DNA of 64,000 bases. Origin: Fusarium oxysporum f. sp. lycopersici 4287 (lineage: Eukaryota > Ascomycota > Sordariomycetes > Hypocreales > Nectriaceae). Every line of letters begins with the position of its first letter. Position 1 is the first letter of the stretch. Location: NCBI RefSeq assembly GCF_000149955.1, contig NC_030988.1, forward strand, positions 825,196 to 889,195. The letters run 5' to 3'. Of this stretch, positions 11,924 to 22,399 are shown piece by piece. The position numbers and the translations under genes are program-made. A model generated the notes under the pieces. It was given only the letters and a program-made list of their open reading frames with translations. It was not told the DNA's origin and searched no databases.

Positions 11924-13330
11924 GATCCTTGCCGTCAAATTACGATCTACTAACCTAAATGTCTGATAGCATGATCCTCCCGCTGGGCCTGCTTCGATAT
12001 TATAAATACGTCGTCCCTCGTCTTCCCCCCAATACAGGGGCGGGTTAGGGAAGGAAGGCCATTGCCGAGTTCAGTCATTCATTATGTATTCACCAGGACA
12101 AGATATCGACATGGCATTTTCGGCCCTCGAGCGGACAAGTCTTGGTTAGCATCTTTATTCTTGCAGCATTTCCAGTTTTGCTAGATTTGCTTCGAACATA
12201 CTGGAAGGTGTGGTGGCGCTGGAAGGAGACGTGGCCATATCTCGCATTTACTATCTCGGAAGGCGAGTGATAAACTCCATACTCAAGTACGGTACGCAGG
12301 ACGAAGACTAACACCGCCTTTAGTCTTAGGCTTATGTGCCTTGGCGTGCTGCCCTCCATTTTCCCCTGGGGTTTCCGTCGTTGCTCGCTTCGAGTTGATG
12401 AACTGACGAGTACATCCCAGGTACTCTTTTGCGTCAGTGTATATGAATTATAAAAGTTTAGCCAATCTCCTGGTTACGACGTACACACGTGGAATCTGCG
12501 AATGAGCGAACTCGTCGGGTCCTTGAAGGTAAGCACAATCAATACCCGTGCAATTTATTTCGAATAGTAACTCACAAATTTCAGTTTCAACGCGTATACG
12601 AATGTTTGGCTTTGGCCATTCTTGCATGCATCAAGATCGCCATCCACCTTGAAGACTGTCAAGTCTTGGCTAATATAACTACTTTCAGAGGACTGTTTTG
12701 GAGGGCAAGCATTTTTATCATTCCAATTCTAAGTATCTTTACTCTTGTAACCATCGTCCTTATCAACAGAAAGCCCTACGATCACAGCAACATCGGGGAA
12801 TTTTGGAAACACAAACCTCGCCGGGAGCTCTTCATCTTCATGGAGATCACAGAGGCTATCCAGCTCTTTACAGACTTACTCATGATAGCACTTCCTCAGT
12901 GCGTTATCTGGAGGTTGCAGTTGTGCTGGAAGAAGAAACTTAAGATAGCCCTCGTCCTTGAGTCTGGTGTTATGTGAGCTCCTCTATTTGGGGATTGAAA
13001 CTGATCTATAGTAAGTCCCTGCACCGTTGGTCTCGTTTCCCTGATCCTAACTGTCATCTACTCCGGAAGAGCCGACAGCGTATGGTACATAAGGCACCCG
13101 GAACTCTTGAAAAATGCGGAGATAGCGTGCTGGTTTGTTATTCGTGCAGAAAAATGTGTTCCCCAAATCCACGAGTCGCTTGGAAGGCAGAAGAATGCTA
13201 CCAATGTTCCTATCCAGTCGTCGAACATGGAGTTTGGGCTTGAAGGCGGTTTGGCTGGGGCAGGATCAAAGGAGGTTTTGTTGGATCCTACCTTGTCGAA
13301 AGGCTGAGTGGCGTTGACCGACGCAGGCTA
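11767..13330 (+). repeat. Segmental duplication, copy 1 (partner at about 57238-58830)
   Basis: The promoter, all exons and introns, and about 25 bp past the stop of the PTH11-like gene align with the second copy 45 kb away in the same orientation, with many substitutions and small indels. The left edge coincides with the end of Zn2Cys6-factor homology. The TATA-like site is TATAAATA at 12001-12008. The divergence shows the copy is not recent. Confidence 0.85.
12084..13305 (+). pseudogene. PTH11-like rhodopsin-domain membrane protein, dead copy
   Basis: Aligned to the intact copy at 57526-58804, this copy has several lesions. In exon 1, 47 bp after the codons for ALE are lost, which shifts frame into a TAG. 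The donors after exons 1 and 2 have changed from GT to GC (GGCGAGT, GGCGTGC). In exon 3 the Tyr codon in VYELYK is TAA, giving an in-frame stop. Exon 4 is still open and clearly membrane-protein coding (FQRVYECLALAILACIKIAI; ALPQCVIWRLQL). Exon 5 is open and encodes RADSVWYIRH and a polar tail. The gene cannot make the full protein; only an internal fragment of about 160 aa remains open. Confidence 0.8.
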
Positions 13331-15729
13331 AAACATCACCACTGCTTCTATAGATAAGGACTTCCTACTAGCTTAGAAAGGAAAGGACTGATATCAACAA
13401 GATGATACTATACACTCATTTTACAGCCTGGCGAGCTGTTAGGCGCTGATATATAAACCCTTATCGATGCGCGCCAGTACCCACGGACATTCAATCTACC
13501 AGAGAGCATCTACGGTACCAACTAACAGGATTCTTCATAGAGACAAAAACAGACATGAAGCGGCATTCAGAGGGTAAAGTACTACTAGAATTTGGCTAGC
13601 ATCGTTATTTGAACGACCTGCCCTGTTTACAGCGACCAAGGCCCCACTTATGCCGATTTTGCTGGGATGAGTTTTTATGAGATTGCTTCGCAGTATGCGG
13701 TTGTCATCACGCCCAGTGTACTAGACGGGACACCTGTTGTCATGGAGTGCACGGGGAGTCACGTCATTTGCTTGGCGCGGAGTAGATTTCCCGACAGGAT
13801 CGCTGTCTCAGCAGATTTCAGAGCTTCAGAAATATCTCGGCTCCAGATGTCACAGTTCTCCATTTAAAACCGCAATAGAAAAGGAAAACGAGTATGAGCG
13901 ACCCTATCAATCGATGCTGAGCTTACTATCATCACTAGAGTCTTATTCCTACCCCATTCCGCGCCAGCAGTAGGTCCACGGAACCTAGGCACTGATTGCC
14001 AAGGGACGAACGGCCTATTCTTTACTTGGAAATGGGTCGACATGACTGTCGATTGCCCTGGCGAGATCAAGTCAGCACTCTGTATCCGGGGTTCTTTCAT
14101 GTTATCCGTCGTCTAATGCGGATATTCCTAGCCATACAGAACACCGAGGCATTGGAAGGTGTTATAATATAAGACTAAGCTTACAATCCGGGACGCAAAA
14201 AGCATACCGCAGTAGCGATCGGAACCAAAGGCAACCAAGCCTTCCGAACCGCCAGTTGGAAAGGGAATAGTAAAACCCAAGGCCTTCACCAGATAGGGGC
14301 CGGGCTTCGAGATACTAATCGCCTATCCAAGTGGTGGTGGCGAGAGAGGCAAGGGGACGAGAAAAGCATCGCTGTTGGGGGAAAAGCTGTTGAGGGAAGT
14401 GATTTGTCAAACCCTGGTGGCAATGGCCGGTCTGATACGTGTTTATCGAATGTCATGTAAGTCGCTATCATTGGACAAGAGGCTATCTTATGTGGGGCTA
14501 ATAAGATCAAGAGAAGGCTACGTGAGTGGGTACGAAATCCATCTTCCTTCGTCATCCAGATCTGGGCAGTAAAGGCACTCAGTTTTAGAAGGGAGCGGTG
14601 ATCCTCAAGGTCTACGGGGAGGTGCAGTCGAGGCTACATGGCAAGCTGAAGTGGAGGAGGCAGAACGTCAGGTTTGAGGAACATGCCTGTAACACACAAA
14701 GAGACAACTAAGAATCTTCAGCTTCCTAGTTTCTTCTAACATTTGTTGTCGTCCCAGCAGCCCGGAATATAATGCCACAGGAAGAGGTTATATCAGGCCA
14801 GCCTTCTATGATGACGTGACGTGACATTCGATCATAGAAGTCCGAATGATAACTTTCAGCAACCATGCTATTTCACGGGTCATTTTTGATGCACGATGGC
14901 TCGTGCCGGCCCGCATGCAAATGCCAAAAGTACTTGAGAGTAATTCCGTAGTGCATCATGTTGTCCTGTTTCCTAATTTGATCAGCGCGCACAAGTGGGG
15001 CCAAAATCCCTCATCAAGAATAAGACGCCCGCCAATCACCATTAGGTCAATGGCACGTTGATTAATCCCTCAGTGAAGCCTTTTTTCCTTTTTCCGCAGT
15101 TGATGAGGGTTGTCTACGGTTTGGGAGAGAATGAGTTCATCCGGAGCACCATTGGACGTGACATTTAAATCATAGAAAAAGCATGCTTTGGTGTCGTCTT
15201 TGTCCGGGCTCTGCTGGCGTTACATATGAGCAAGTTTCGAATTCCGTTTTCGCAGACCCTATTGATGTTCTGGTTGGTTAGTGGGGCACCAATAAAAGAT
15301 GCGATTTGAGCAGTGGTAAAGGGCAGTCATCGTGGGATATGATCATTGGTTGAGACGGCATCATGGGTCGATAATAAGCTGGCACTGCGGGGTATGAGGG
15401 AATTATTTGATCGGCAACCAATCAGATTCTGTAAGCAGATGGGTTAAGGCTTCCGCATGCAGAGCCCCGGTATGCATTACTATGCAAGAAATCCCGTGCT
15501 ACTTTGGAGACATCGTACCCTAAATCCGATGACGCGTGCCGACCCGCCTATTTGTACTCGCTTGTTGCATCCGCCCTGCGATCCCACGAAGATTTCCCTC
15601 CGTGGTGGTACTGTATCGAATAACCTGCCAAAACTGCCTATTGCGACACAGATCCTATAATTCAGTACAGCACAATCGCATGCTACTAAATCGGGCGGTT
15701 TAACTTAACATCTCATCCACACAGCACCC
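13331..15729. other. Region without a recognisable gene
   Basis: About 2.4 kb. A stretch at 13640-13866 (+) reads as protein-like (YADFAGMSFYEIASQYAVV, then GTPVVMECTGSHVICLARS) but its upstream ATG (13556) does not splice to it in frame, so it may be a gene scrap. The rest shows only short overlapping frames. Confidence 0.4.
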
Positions 15730-16533
15730 ATGGCTTTGACTACAGGTTCATATGAGTTTGATCACGCTCAGATTCCGGGACTTTGGCAGCCACTCAAAGA
15801 AGAGCATTTTGCACAGACATGTGAGGAGTGCGCATCCTGATCCTCGATTTACCAAATGGCGGTTAACGTCTGTAGTCATAACAAGCTCCCTACAGACGAC
15901 GCTCTGCCGGAGGTTGAAGAGAAAGTCAAGGAGCATCTACCTCAGCTCGAAGCGCTCTTCAAGCGATGGAAGGTTGAGGGGTTTTTTGCCTTGAGTGTTC
16001 TGCACAGGCATTTCAAACTTCCAGATGGGTATAACCAAGTCGGGCGAACCATCAAAAAACGGTTCTACTTTACGAGAAAAGTCGCAAATAATGCACTCAA
16101 CTCTAGCAAAGTCTACGGAAGCAAATTTGTACTCACTCCACGAGGCTGGAGCCCTGTCGAGATTCATGAGGGCTCTATGCCTGGCCTAAGTAGGGTGGAT
16201 CCTGAATTCCTTAGCTGCTTCACTACTCACTTAGTCAACCACGACCTGACTTCGATTTTTGGATTCGAGTATATCGTACGAGAACTATCAACATTCAATA
16301 CCCTAGAGCTTGATTTGCCAGGCTACGGGTTGATAGTCGTCAGTGCCGCATCAGTACCATCCATTGACGCCCCAACAGTAACAACAAGGTGGATATGGTC
16401 ACACCAAACTGAGCTCAAATGTATTCCCTCTCCAGATGGGCATGTGAGAAAGCCAGTGAAGCCCCAGCAATCCGACCCCAGCGACGACCAAGTTATCGCT
16501 GCATTTGAAAAGGAATACCACGATGCATACTAA
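15730..16533 (+). CDS. Unknown conserved-looking protein, probably two exons, 251 aa
   Basis: From the ATG at 15730 the frame reads MALTTGSYEFDHAQIPGLW and stays in register with the long open frame ending at 16533, but one TGA (15838-15840) interrupts it. A 48-nt intron at 15828-15875 (GTGCGC donor, GTTAAC-like branch site, TAG acceptor) removes the stop and keeps frame, giving exons 15730-15827 and 15876-16533 and 251 aa. The alternative is a nonsense mutation, for example CGA to TGA. The protein is cytosolic-looking with basic patches and strings such as SVLHRHFKLPDGY, FVLTPRGWSPVEIHEGSM and ELDLPGYGLIVV. I do not recognise the family. Its stop overlaps the stop of the convergent gene at 16530. 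Confidence 0.6.
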
Positions 16534-19500
16534 GCACTCAAGGCATGGAACGATGGCAGTTGGGCCAGTGCTTGACCAACGGCTAGGGATGGAAAGAAAA
16601 CCAAATGACACGGCATAGGATGCGACATCTTCGCACCTGGAAATTTCATAAACAATGCGCGATAGGAAACCTGATCCAAATTCTTTGATAGCAAATTGAG
16701 ACATTCTTCACTGTCTCTAAAATCCAACGGACATGGTGTGAAGTCTCTCCATTCCCCATCTGTCGCTCTGTTAGTTTAAGTGGCATAGTTGTCAAGGCTG
16801 AATATACCTTCGCTCTCAAAACTTTCCAATATTTCTATAGCCGATTTCACTGGAAAGTATGTCAACCATGAATGCGTTGTATCTCCAGCCAACATTGCCC
16901 TCGGCAGTCCCAGTTTGGACTCTTGCAAGTAAGATATAGCTGCCTGGCTGCTGATGTACTTATAGGTGACTTGTTCACTTAGCGCATGTGAAAAGGTTGC
17001 TGATGTTGAACGTACCTGCTTCAGTAAGATGATCGCCATTTTGATTTTGGTACTCTTGATGGCATCCTAGGGTGGTTTCGGTGGCTGGCATTTCAGGATG
17101 GGACTCGGTGTCTAATTTCGCTTGGTTGCGTGAGAACTCAGCTTCTGCATCAAAGTCCCTATTGTTCCCATCCCTCGTCAGCTAATTTATTACTTCCCAT
17201 GAATTCCCTTGACTTACCCATTGTGTACAGATGCTCTCTTATTGGCTAGCCATGGGGTCCGCTCATGGTCTTGTACATTTTCAAGATTCACGAAACCATT
17301 CAACTCTATCGGGGGCGTCGAACAGGATCGAAGGTCGTAATTTTTCTCGTATAGATCTGACATTTCTGTACTATGTAAAGACTGGACCTGTTTATTGCCT
17401 TCGTAAGGCTCCGGTTGTTCCTTTTCTTGTGAGGGGTACTGGGCATGAGATGATGATTTCGGGTCCACCAGGTTGCGCGAAACTATCCGCATATCGTTTC
17501 TGGGTAGAGATGGATAAGAATTGCCATCATTGGATGTGTAGAGAGGGCTGACCTCGAGATGTTCTTTATATGTGGTTGTCGCACATCTTGAGGAGATAGG
17601 TTTGGTTTGGTCATCAAAAGTATACGCACACTCGTTTGATACCGTGTGGCGGCTACTGCTTGGCGACGGCTGGTGCGCATTCGAGCCCCCCTCGTTGCTT
17701 TGACCACTCGAAGACGAAAGGCGGAGCGGAGGAACAGCAGTCGAAGGGCCGGCGGTGCTAGATTCGGCACCCGCTGAAGGCCCTAAGACGTAAGTAGAAT
17801 CCTTTAGAGCGTTTGAGGCCGCGTCACTGCCTCCGCATGACGACGCGAAAATTATATGGCCTTCTGCCTCATCCACTTGAGTGACATCCATGACAGATGC
17901 ATTTCCTTCGGCAGGAGAGCCTTGATTGAGTCTCGCCTTTTTCGCTTTCCACTTGTTTAGCATACTGTTGCGATGGCCGAGTCTAGCAACATACCTTTAG
18001 TGCCTGAGATTTCAGTGTCTTCATCGCCGATTGGTCGTTTGCGCGTCGTTACCATTCTGTTTTGGATACTCATACAAGAGACTTGGGATACGGTTATGGA
18101 GTTGTCAGTCCGGGAGGATGCGACATCAGAGGCTGTAGCTGATGGTTCCTGATTAAGCGACATATCTGGTCCCATTGAGATCCTACCGTTGGCCGGAGGG
18201 GGATCTTCATCTTCATCTTCGCATAAAGACGGACAAAGACCATCGTGGCTACAGTCAGCTGGTGGTGAGGGCAAAAACGGTGTCAAGTCGATATCACGGT
18301 CTCTCGATGAAGTGGTTGGTGATGGAGAAGCAGTGGAAGGGTTTACGGCGCTAGACTTGCCACCATCCATCTGTCGAGGCAACTTGTAGCTGCTCTGGAT
18401 CGGCGTTGGGGAGACGGGTGAAGCCGAGACGTTGTCTCTGGGGATCGACTTGGCACCGCCGTTATCTCCGGTCACAGTTCTTCCAGCCAATGCATCCTGA
18501 TCTGGCGGCGTCTCCTCTGCCTCATCAGTAGGGTCAGGCCTTGAATATTCAGCCGCAGAGCGTTTCTCGACTTTGTCACGAATCATAGAGCCAATTGTAT
18601 CAATGTCAAGATGACGAAAGTTTTGCAAAACACTCGGCTGCACCTTGCTGATGAATGCCTCGATTGCTTGGTCCACGGAAGCATGCCGATGATGTGTTTC
18701 GGGGCTGCTGTGACGAATTGAGCCAGGCATGGAAGCGTCGAGATCAGGGAGGTCATGCACGACATGTTGATCCGACCCCTGAGTCCTGGCATAGCACCTC
18801 ATAAGGCTGCCGTGGAGGATAGAGCCAAGTACGGGAATACCGAGATCAAGAAGATGTTTCACACCAGGCGACGGCAGTTTGGCATTGACAGGCGCTTCAA
18901 TCACCTGGCTCAGGGCCTCGGTATATTTGCGGTGCTCTTCAAGGTTGCGGCGAAAGATTGCAGTAACTTTGGAAATGCCGAGATCAATAACACATTTCAC
19001 GGCACACGCCGGCCCCATAGCGACGATGGCGGCTTCGAGCGCCGTATCAATATCTGCTGCTGGCGCATCTCGATCTGATCCCTGACTCTTATCTGGCTCG
19101 TCATGAGATCCAAGGCCCAGTCCTGTGATCGCGTAGCGTTTCCTAAGTTTGCCCTGGAATAGTAATTCGAGTTGGGAAACGCTGAGATGAAGAAGATCTT
19201 CGACTACACACTCTTTTTGCACAAATTTAGTGGCTGCCTCAATCATTTGGTGCGGGCTCTTCTCCTGGAAATGTTCCCATTGTTCAAGGTAAAGCTGGTC
19301 ATGGTCTATTTTTTTACGCTGAGCAAATGGGTGTAAACGATCTCGCGTAGAAACACGACCACAGCCTTCACAGACGTAACTTTGGCGTCTTAGGTATTTT
19401 TGGAATGCATGGCGGCTTTGGGGCGGGGATATTGCCGTTTCCACCATTTCCATGCCCGAGGCAGCCGAATTAGATTGGATTCTCCCTGCTGCGGAGTTTT

Positions 19501-20149
19501 GGGTGTATTTTGTGCCGTCCCTGAAATTTGGACGAGAGGTTTGAGGCTGGCCATCAACCGATTGAGGGGCTGGTACTCCGCTGGAGGCGCTCTTATCAAG
19601 TGCTCCGGATTCAGAAGACTCATCATCCGTCGAGATAACAATCAAATCATTCTCCAAGGCCTCGGAATTCCTGCCTGGAACTCTCGAGCCTGATGGACTC
19701 AGGAGCACCTCGCGTGCTGTGCGTTCTTCTTCGACTGGCTCTGTTTTTTTGCACTCCACGTTACTGCAAGAAGGCCGGACGTGTCCATCACGTACAATGT
19801 CCTTGCTGTGCTTGAGCCAGAAGCGAAATCGGGATAGTATATCTTCCCCGAGAAGAAAGTTAAAGGCGTTGTTGAGAACCAGCATTTTCTTTTTATCGTT
19901 ATGGGAGCCCTCAAGTAGATGGATTCGGCGCTCCTGTAGTATCTCAGTCAAGCGTTTCTTGGTTATCTTCCGCTTACGACAATTCCATTCTGAAAGCGAG
20001 GGGCCTTTGCAACCAGCTATTGGACCTAGCTTGTCGTCGAGACCCAGAATATCAAGTACGCTGTACTTATCGAGGTCATTACCCCGCAAGGCGTCCAGGT
20101 TCTTTTCATCTTCGTTCCGCCTGCTGCGGTTCTTCTTAAGCGAGCTCAT
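16530..20149 (-). CDS. 1138-aa protein with J-domain-like N-terminus and four helical repeats, five exons
   Basis: Minus-strand exons 17995-20149, 17218-17944, 17016-17158, 16808-16969 and 16530-16759 have matching phases and close in frame at 1138 aa. Introns are 46-59 nt with branch-like GCTAAAC or ACTAAC elements. Residues about 27-115 resemble a J domain: YSVLDILGL, a helix with RLTEILQERRIHL, then LVLNNAFNFLLGEDILSRFR; the HPD tripeptide is absent. A Cys pair (VCEGCGR) lies near 275. Four imperfect repeats of about 40-60 aa follow (about 300-560), each with a core like VKHLLDLGIPVLGSILHGSL. The rest is long and disordered (Ser/Pro/acidic, with a KRKIPKK-like basic patch only at the N-terminus), then a folded-looking C-terminus (LGLPRAMLAGDTTHSWLTYFP). 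It lies head-to-head with an Hsp70-like gene. The J-like reading is inference; nuclear or cytosolic location is plausible. Confidence 0.75.
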
Positions 20150-20632
20150 TGGAAGTGAGGAAAGAAAGACTAGCGCAGGAACGGGCTAGACGAGGGCAAG
20201 GCGGCAGAGTGGGTCGAGATGAATGAGGGAAGAAACAATCAATAAGGCGAAGGGCGATATGCTATCCGCTTGGCCACGACGGGTTGATTGACTGCTTGAG
20301 GAGGCCTTCTTTGTTCAATCCAGAGGGGAATGGCGGAGACAGCAGCCTTTTAGACGGCTAGCAGGCTTCTCGCCCCCCTTGCTGGCGCATACTCTAAGCG
20401 CCCGTGCCTGGCAGAGAACAACAAGGGTGTGCACGCTAGCTGGGTCTGATGAGGAGCGAAGGGGAAAGGCGGGTTTTGCTTTTTCGGAACTGCAGTAAGC
20501 ATACCCGGTGGGGGGCGGGTCGGCAAATACTGTGCCACTGGTCCGGCGACCCAGACTTTATAAAATCCGTCAGGAGCTCATTCTCTGCCCTGCTCCTCTA
20601 GCAAAAACAACAGCTACAACTAGGTAGCAGGG
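20150..20632. promoter_or_regulatory. Shared divergent promoter of the J-like and Hsp70-like genes
   Basis: The 483 bp between the two start codons contain a TATAAAA element at 20559-20565, 68-74 bp upstream of the Hsp70-like ATG, followed by a pyrimidine-rich stretch. I found no unmistakable heat-shock element (repeated nGAAn). Co-regulation of the pair is inferred from geometry only. Confidence 0.5.
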
Positions 20633-22399
20633 ATGGCCGAAGAAGAATACCTCACCGTAACCGCCCAAATATCCTTCATGTGCTCATTGTTCCCCCAATG
20701 CTAACTAGTCTAGATTGGCCTGGACCCTGGCACGTTCAGTTCTGCTGCCGCCTACATAGGCGCTGATGGCAAACCGGTAGTTCTCGATTTTGGGTGCGAC
20801 CGAAAGACAGTACCCTCAACCATTGCGATTGAGGAGGGCCAATGGCTGGTGGCTCCGATGGATATCACGGCACCAAGCGAGGGCGGCCATTTGATTCGAA
20901 GGTCCAAACGGTTCATGGGCCGTCGCAATCCTCAAGATGGGAAGCTGAAAAGGCACATCGAGGAGTCGGATACGGAGTTTCAGATCAACGAGGAGGGGAT
21001 TCCAGTCCATAAGATTGGCGAGGAGGAAGTAAGACCTGAGGAGGCCTATGCCCTACTTGTCGATCACCTGAAAACGCGCGCTGAGGAAACTACCGGTAAG
21101 CAGGTTGGCCGCTGTGTAGTCGCAATACCAGCCAACTTCACTGATCTATCACGCCAAGCCGTGTTGGACTCGTGCAAAATCATTGGTCTTTCATATGCGA
21201 AAGTCATCAACGAGCCAACCGCAGCAATGATAGGGTTTTCCCGCAGATACCCTGATACGAAGGGAAACTATTTTCTCGTCGTTGACGTTGGAGACGGAAC
21301 CACCGACTGCGCATTGGTCTATGCCAACAACGAGCGAACGAGTTTCGACGTTCAAGCCATATCTGGGGACAACTACACCGGAGGGGGAGATCTCACCACT
21401 GCACTGGAAGATTGGTTCGATGCTAAGGTGGATCACGGTCTCTCTCCGCACGAGCGCCGCCTTGCGTGCGAGGCGGCCAAGCATACCACGTCCGGCACTA
21501 TGCGTATCAGATACGGCAGTCAAGTTAGTAAGATTGAGACAGACGTGTTCAAGGATCTGAAGGGCGTCCAGGATTTCTTTGGAAGACTAAACAAAGTTGT
21601 CGACCAAGCCGCTCCGGACATGAGACGGGTTGACGGTGTGATTGTAGTGGGGTGCACTCTCTATCACCCGGTGCTTCAAGACTGGTGTACCAGAAAGTTT
21701 GGAAGCAAGCGTCTTCCCCTAATCGACCTAGCTTCACTTGTCTCCCAAGGGGCTGCTTACGCTGCGCTGTGCGACGAAATTACCGTCGCAGAAGTGCTGG
21801 GCCAGCGCATTAGCATCGGAACTGAAGACGACACAATAGAAGTGTTGGCAGCACAGAGCGAAAAGATTCCTTGTACCAAGGTTAAAAAGTTATGGGCTCG
21901 CCACGATGACGAGACCGAGCTTCACATATGCCAAGGGCAAAGCGAAAAGTTCTCAGAAAATATCTCCCTCTATTCTTTCTATCATAAGATGAAAAAAGAT
22001 ACACCTTTTATTTTGAAAGTCGTTATAAAGGCGGACGGAACACTCGATATTTCAGTAGAAATAGAAGGAGCTGAACCACACAAACGAACAGTGGAAAGAA
22101 AGGCTGGACTATCGGATGAAACGATCAAAACTCTCAGGGATAGGAATGAAGGGAGATTGGGGAGAAAGTTTACTGCCGTTAGCGACACGGCTACCACTAA
22201 GGATGCTGTCCATACACTGCCCAGTAAGAAGAGGAAGAGGAAGACGGAGGAAGAGAACGAGGAAGAAAGAGAGGGAGGGAAGGCTAAGCCAAAGCGAAAG
22301 CCGAAAACGACATCGACATCAACGCGGAAGCAGAAGCAGAAGCAGAAGCAGAAGCAGAAGGAGAAGGAGAAGGAGAAGGAGAAGGAGAAAGCTGTGTAG
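20633..22399 (+). CDS. Diverged Hsp70-like ATPase with lysine-rich C-terminal tail, two exons, 569 aa
   Basis: Exon 1 (20633-20656) encodes MAEEEYLT; a 57-nt intron (GTAACC donor, GCTAACT branch site, TAG acceptor) leads to exon 2 (20714-22399), giving 569 aa. The actin-like ATPase fold is visible: phosphate-1 IGLDPGTFSS, the SKRFMGRR lysine loop, VINEPTAAMIGF, phosphate-2 VVDVGDGTTDCAL, GDNYTGGGDL, and an adenosine motif reduced to VVGCTLYHPVL. Key Asp, Lys and Glu positions of Hsp70 are kept, but TT of phosphate-1 is TF and the GGG/GGS signatures are altered. A shortened substrate-binding region follows. From about residue 505 the tail is basic, with KKRKRK (nuclear-localisation-like) and Lys-Gln then Lys-Glu repeats coded by a microsatellite. 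Likely a nuclear or cytosolic chaperone-like ATPase; the divergence leaves substrate and activity uncertain. Confidence 0.85.
22328..22391 (+). repeat. In-frame AGAAGC/AGAAGG hexanucleotide microsatellite
   Basis: The end of the Hsp70-like gene consists of repeated CAG-AAG codons and then GAG-AAG codons, producing the KQKQ...KEKE tail. Expansion or contraction by whole units keeps the frame, so the tail length is probably variable between strains. Confidence 0.85.

Noticed and set aside
19719..20189. 156-codon plus-strand frame
   Set aside because: It is antisense to the first exon of the 1138-aa gene and is Ser/Arg-rich, as expected from reverse reading of acidic codons.
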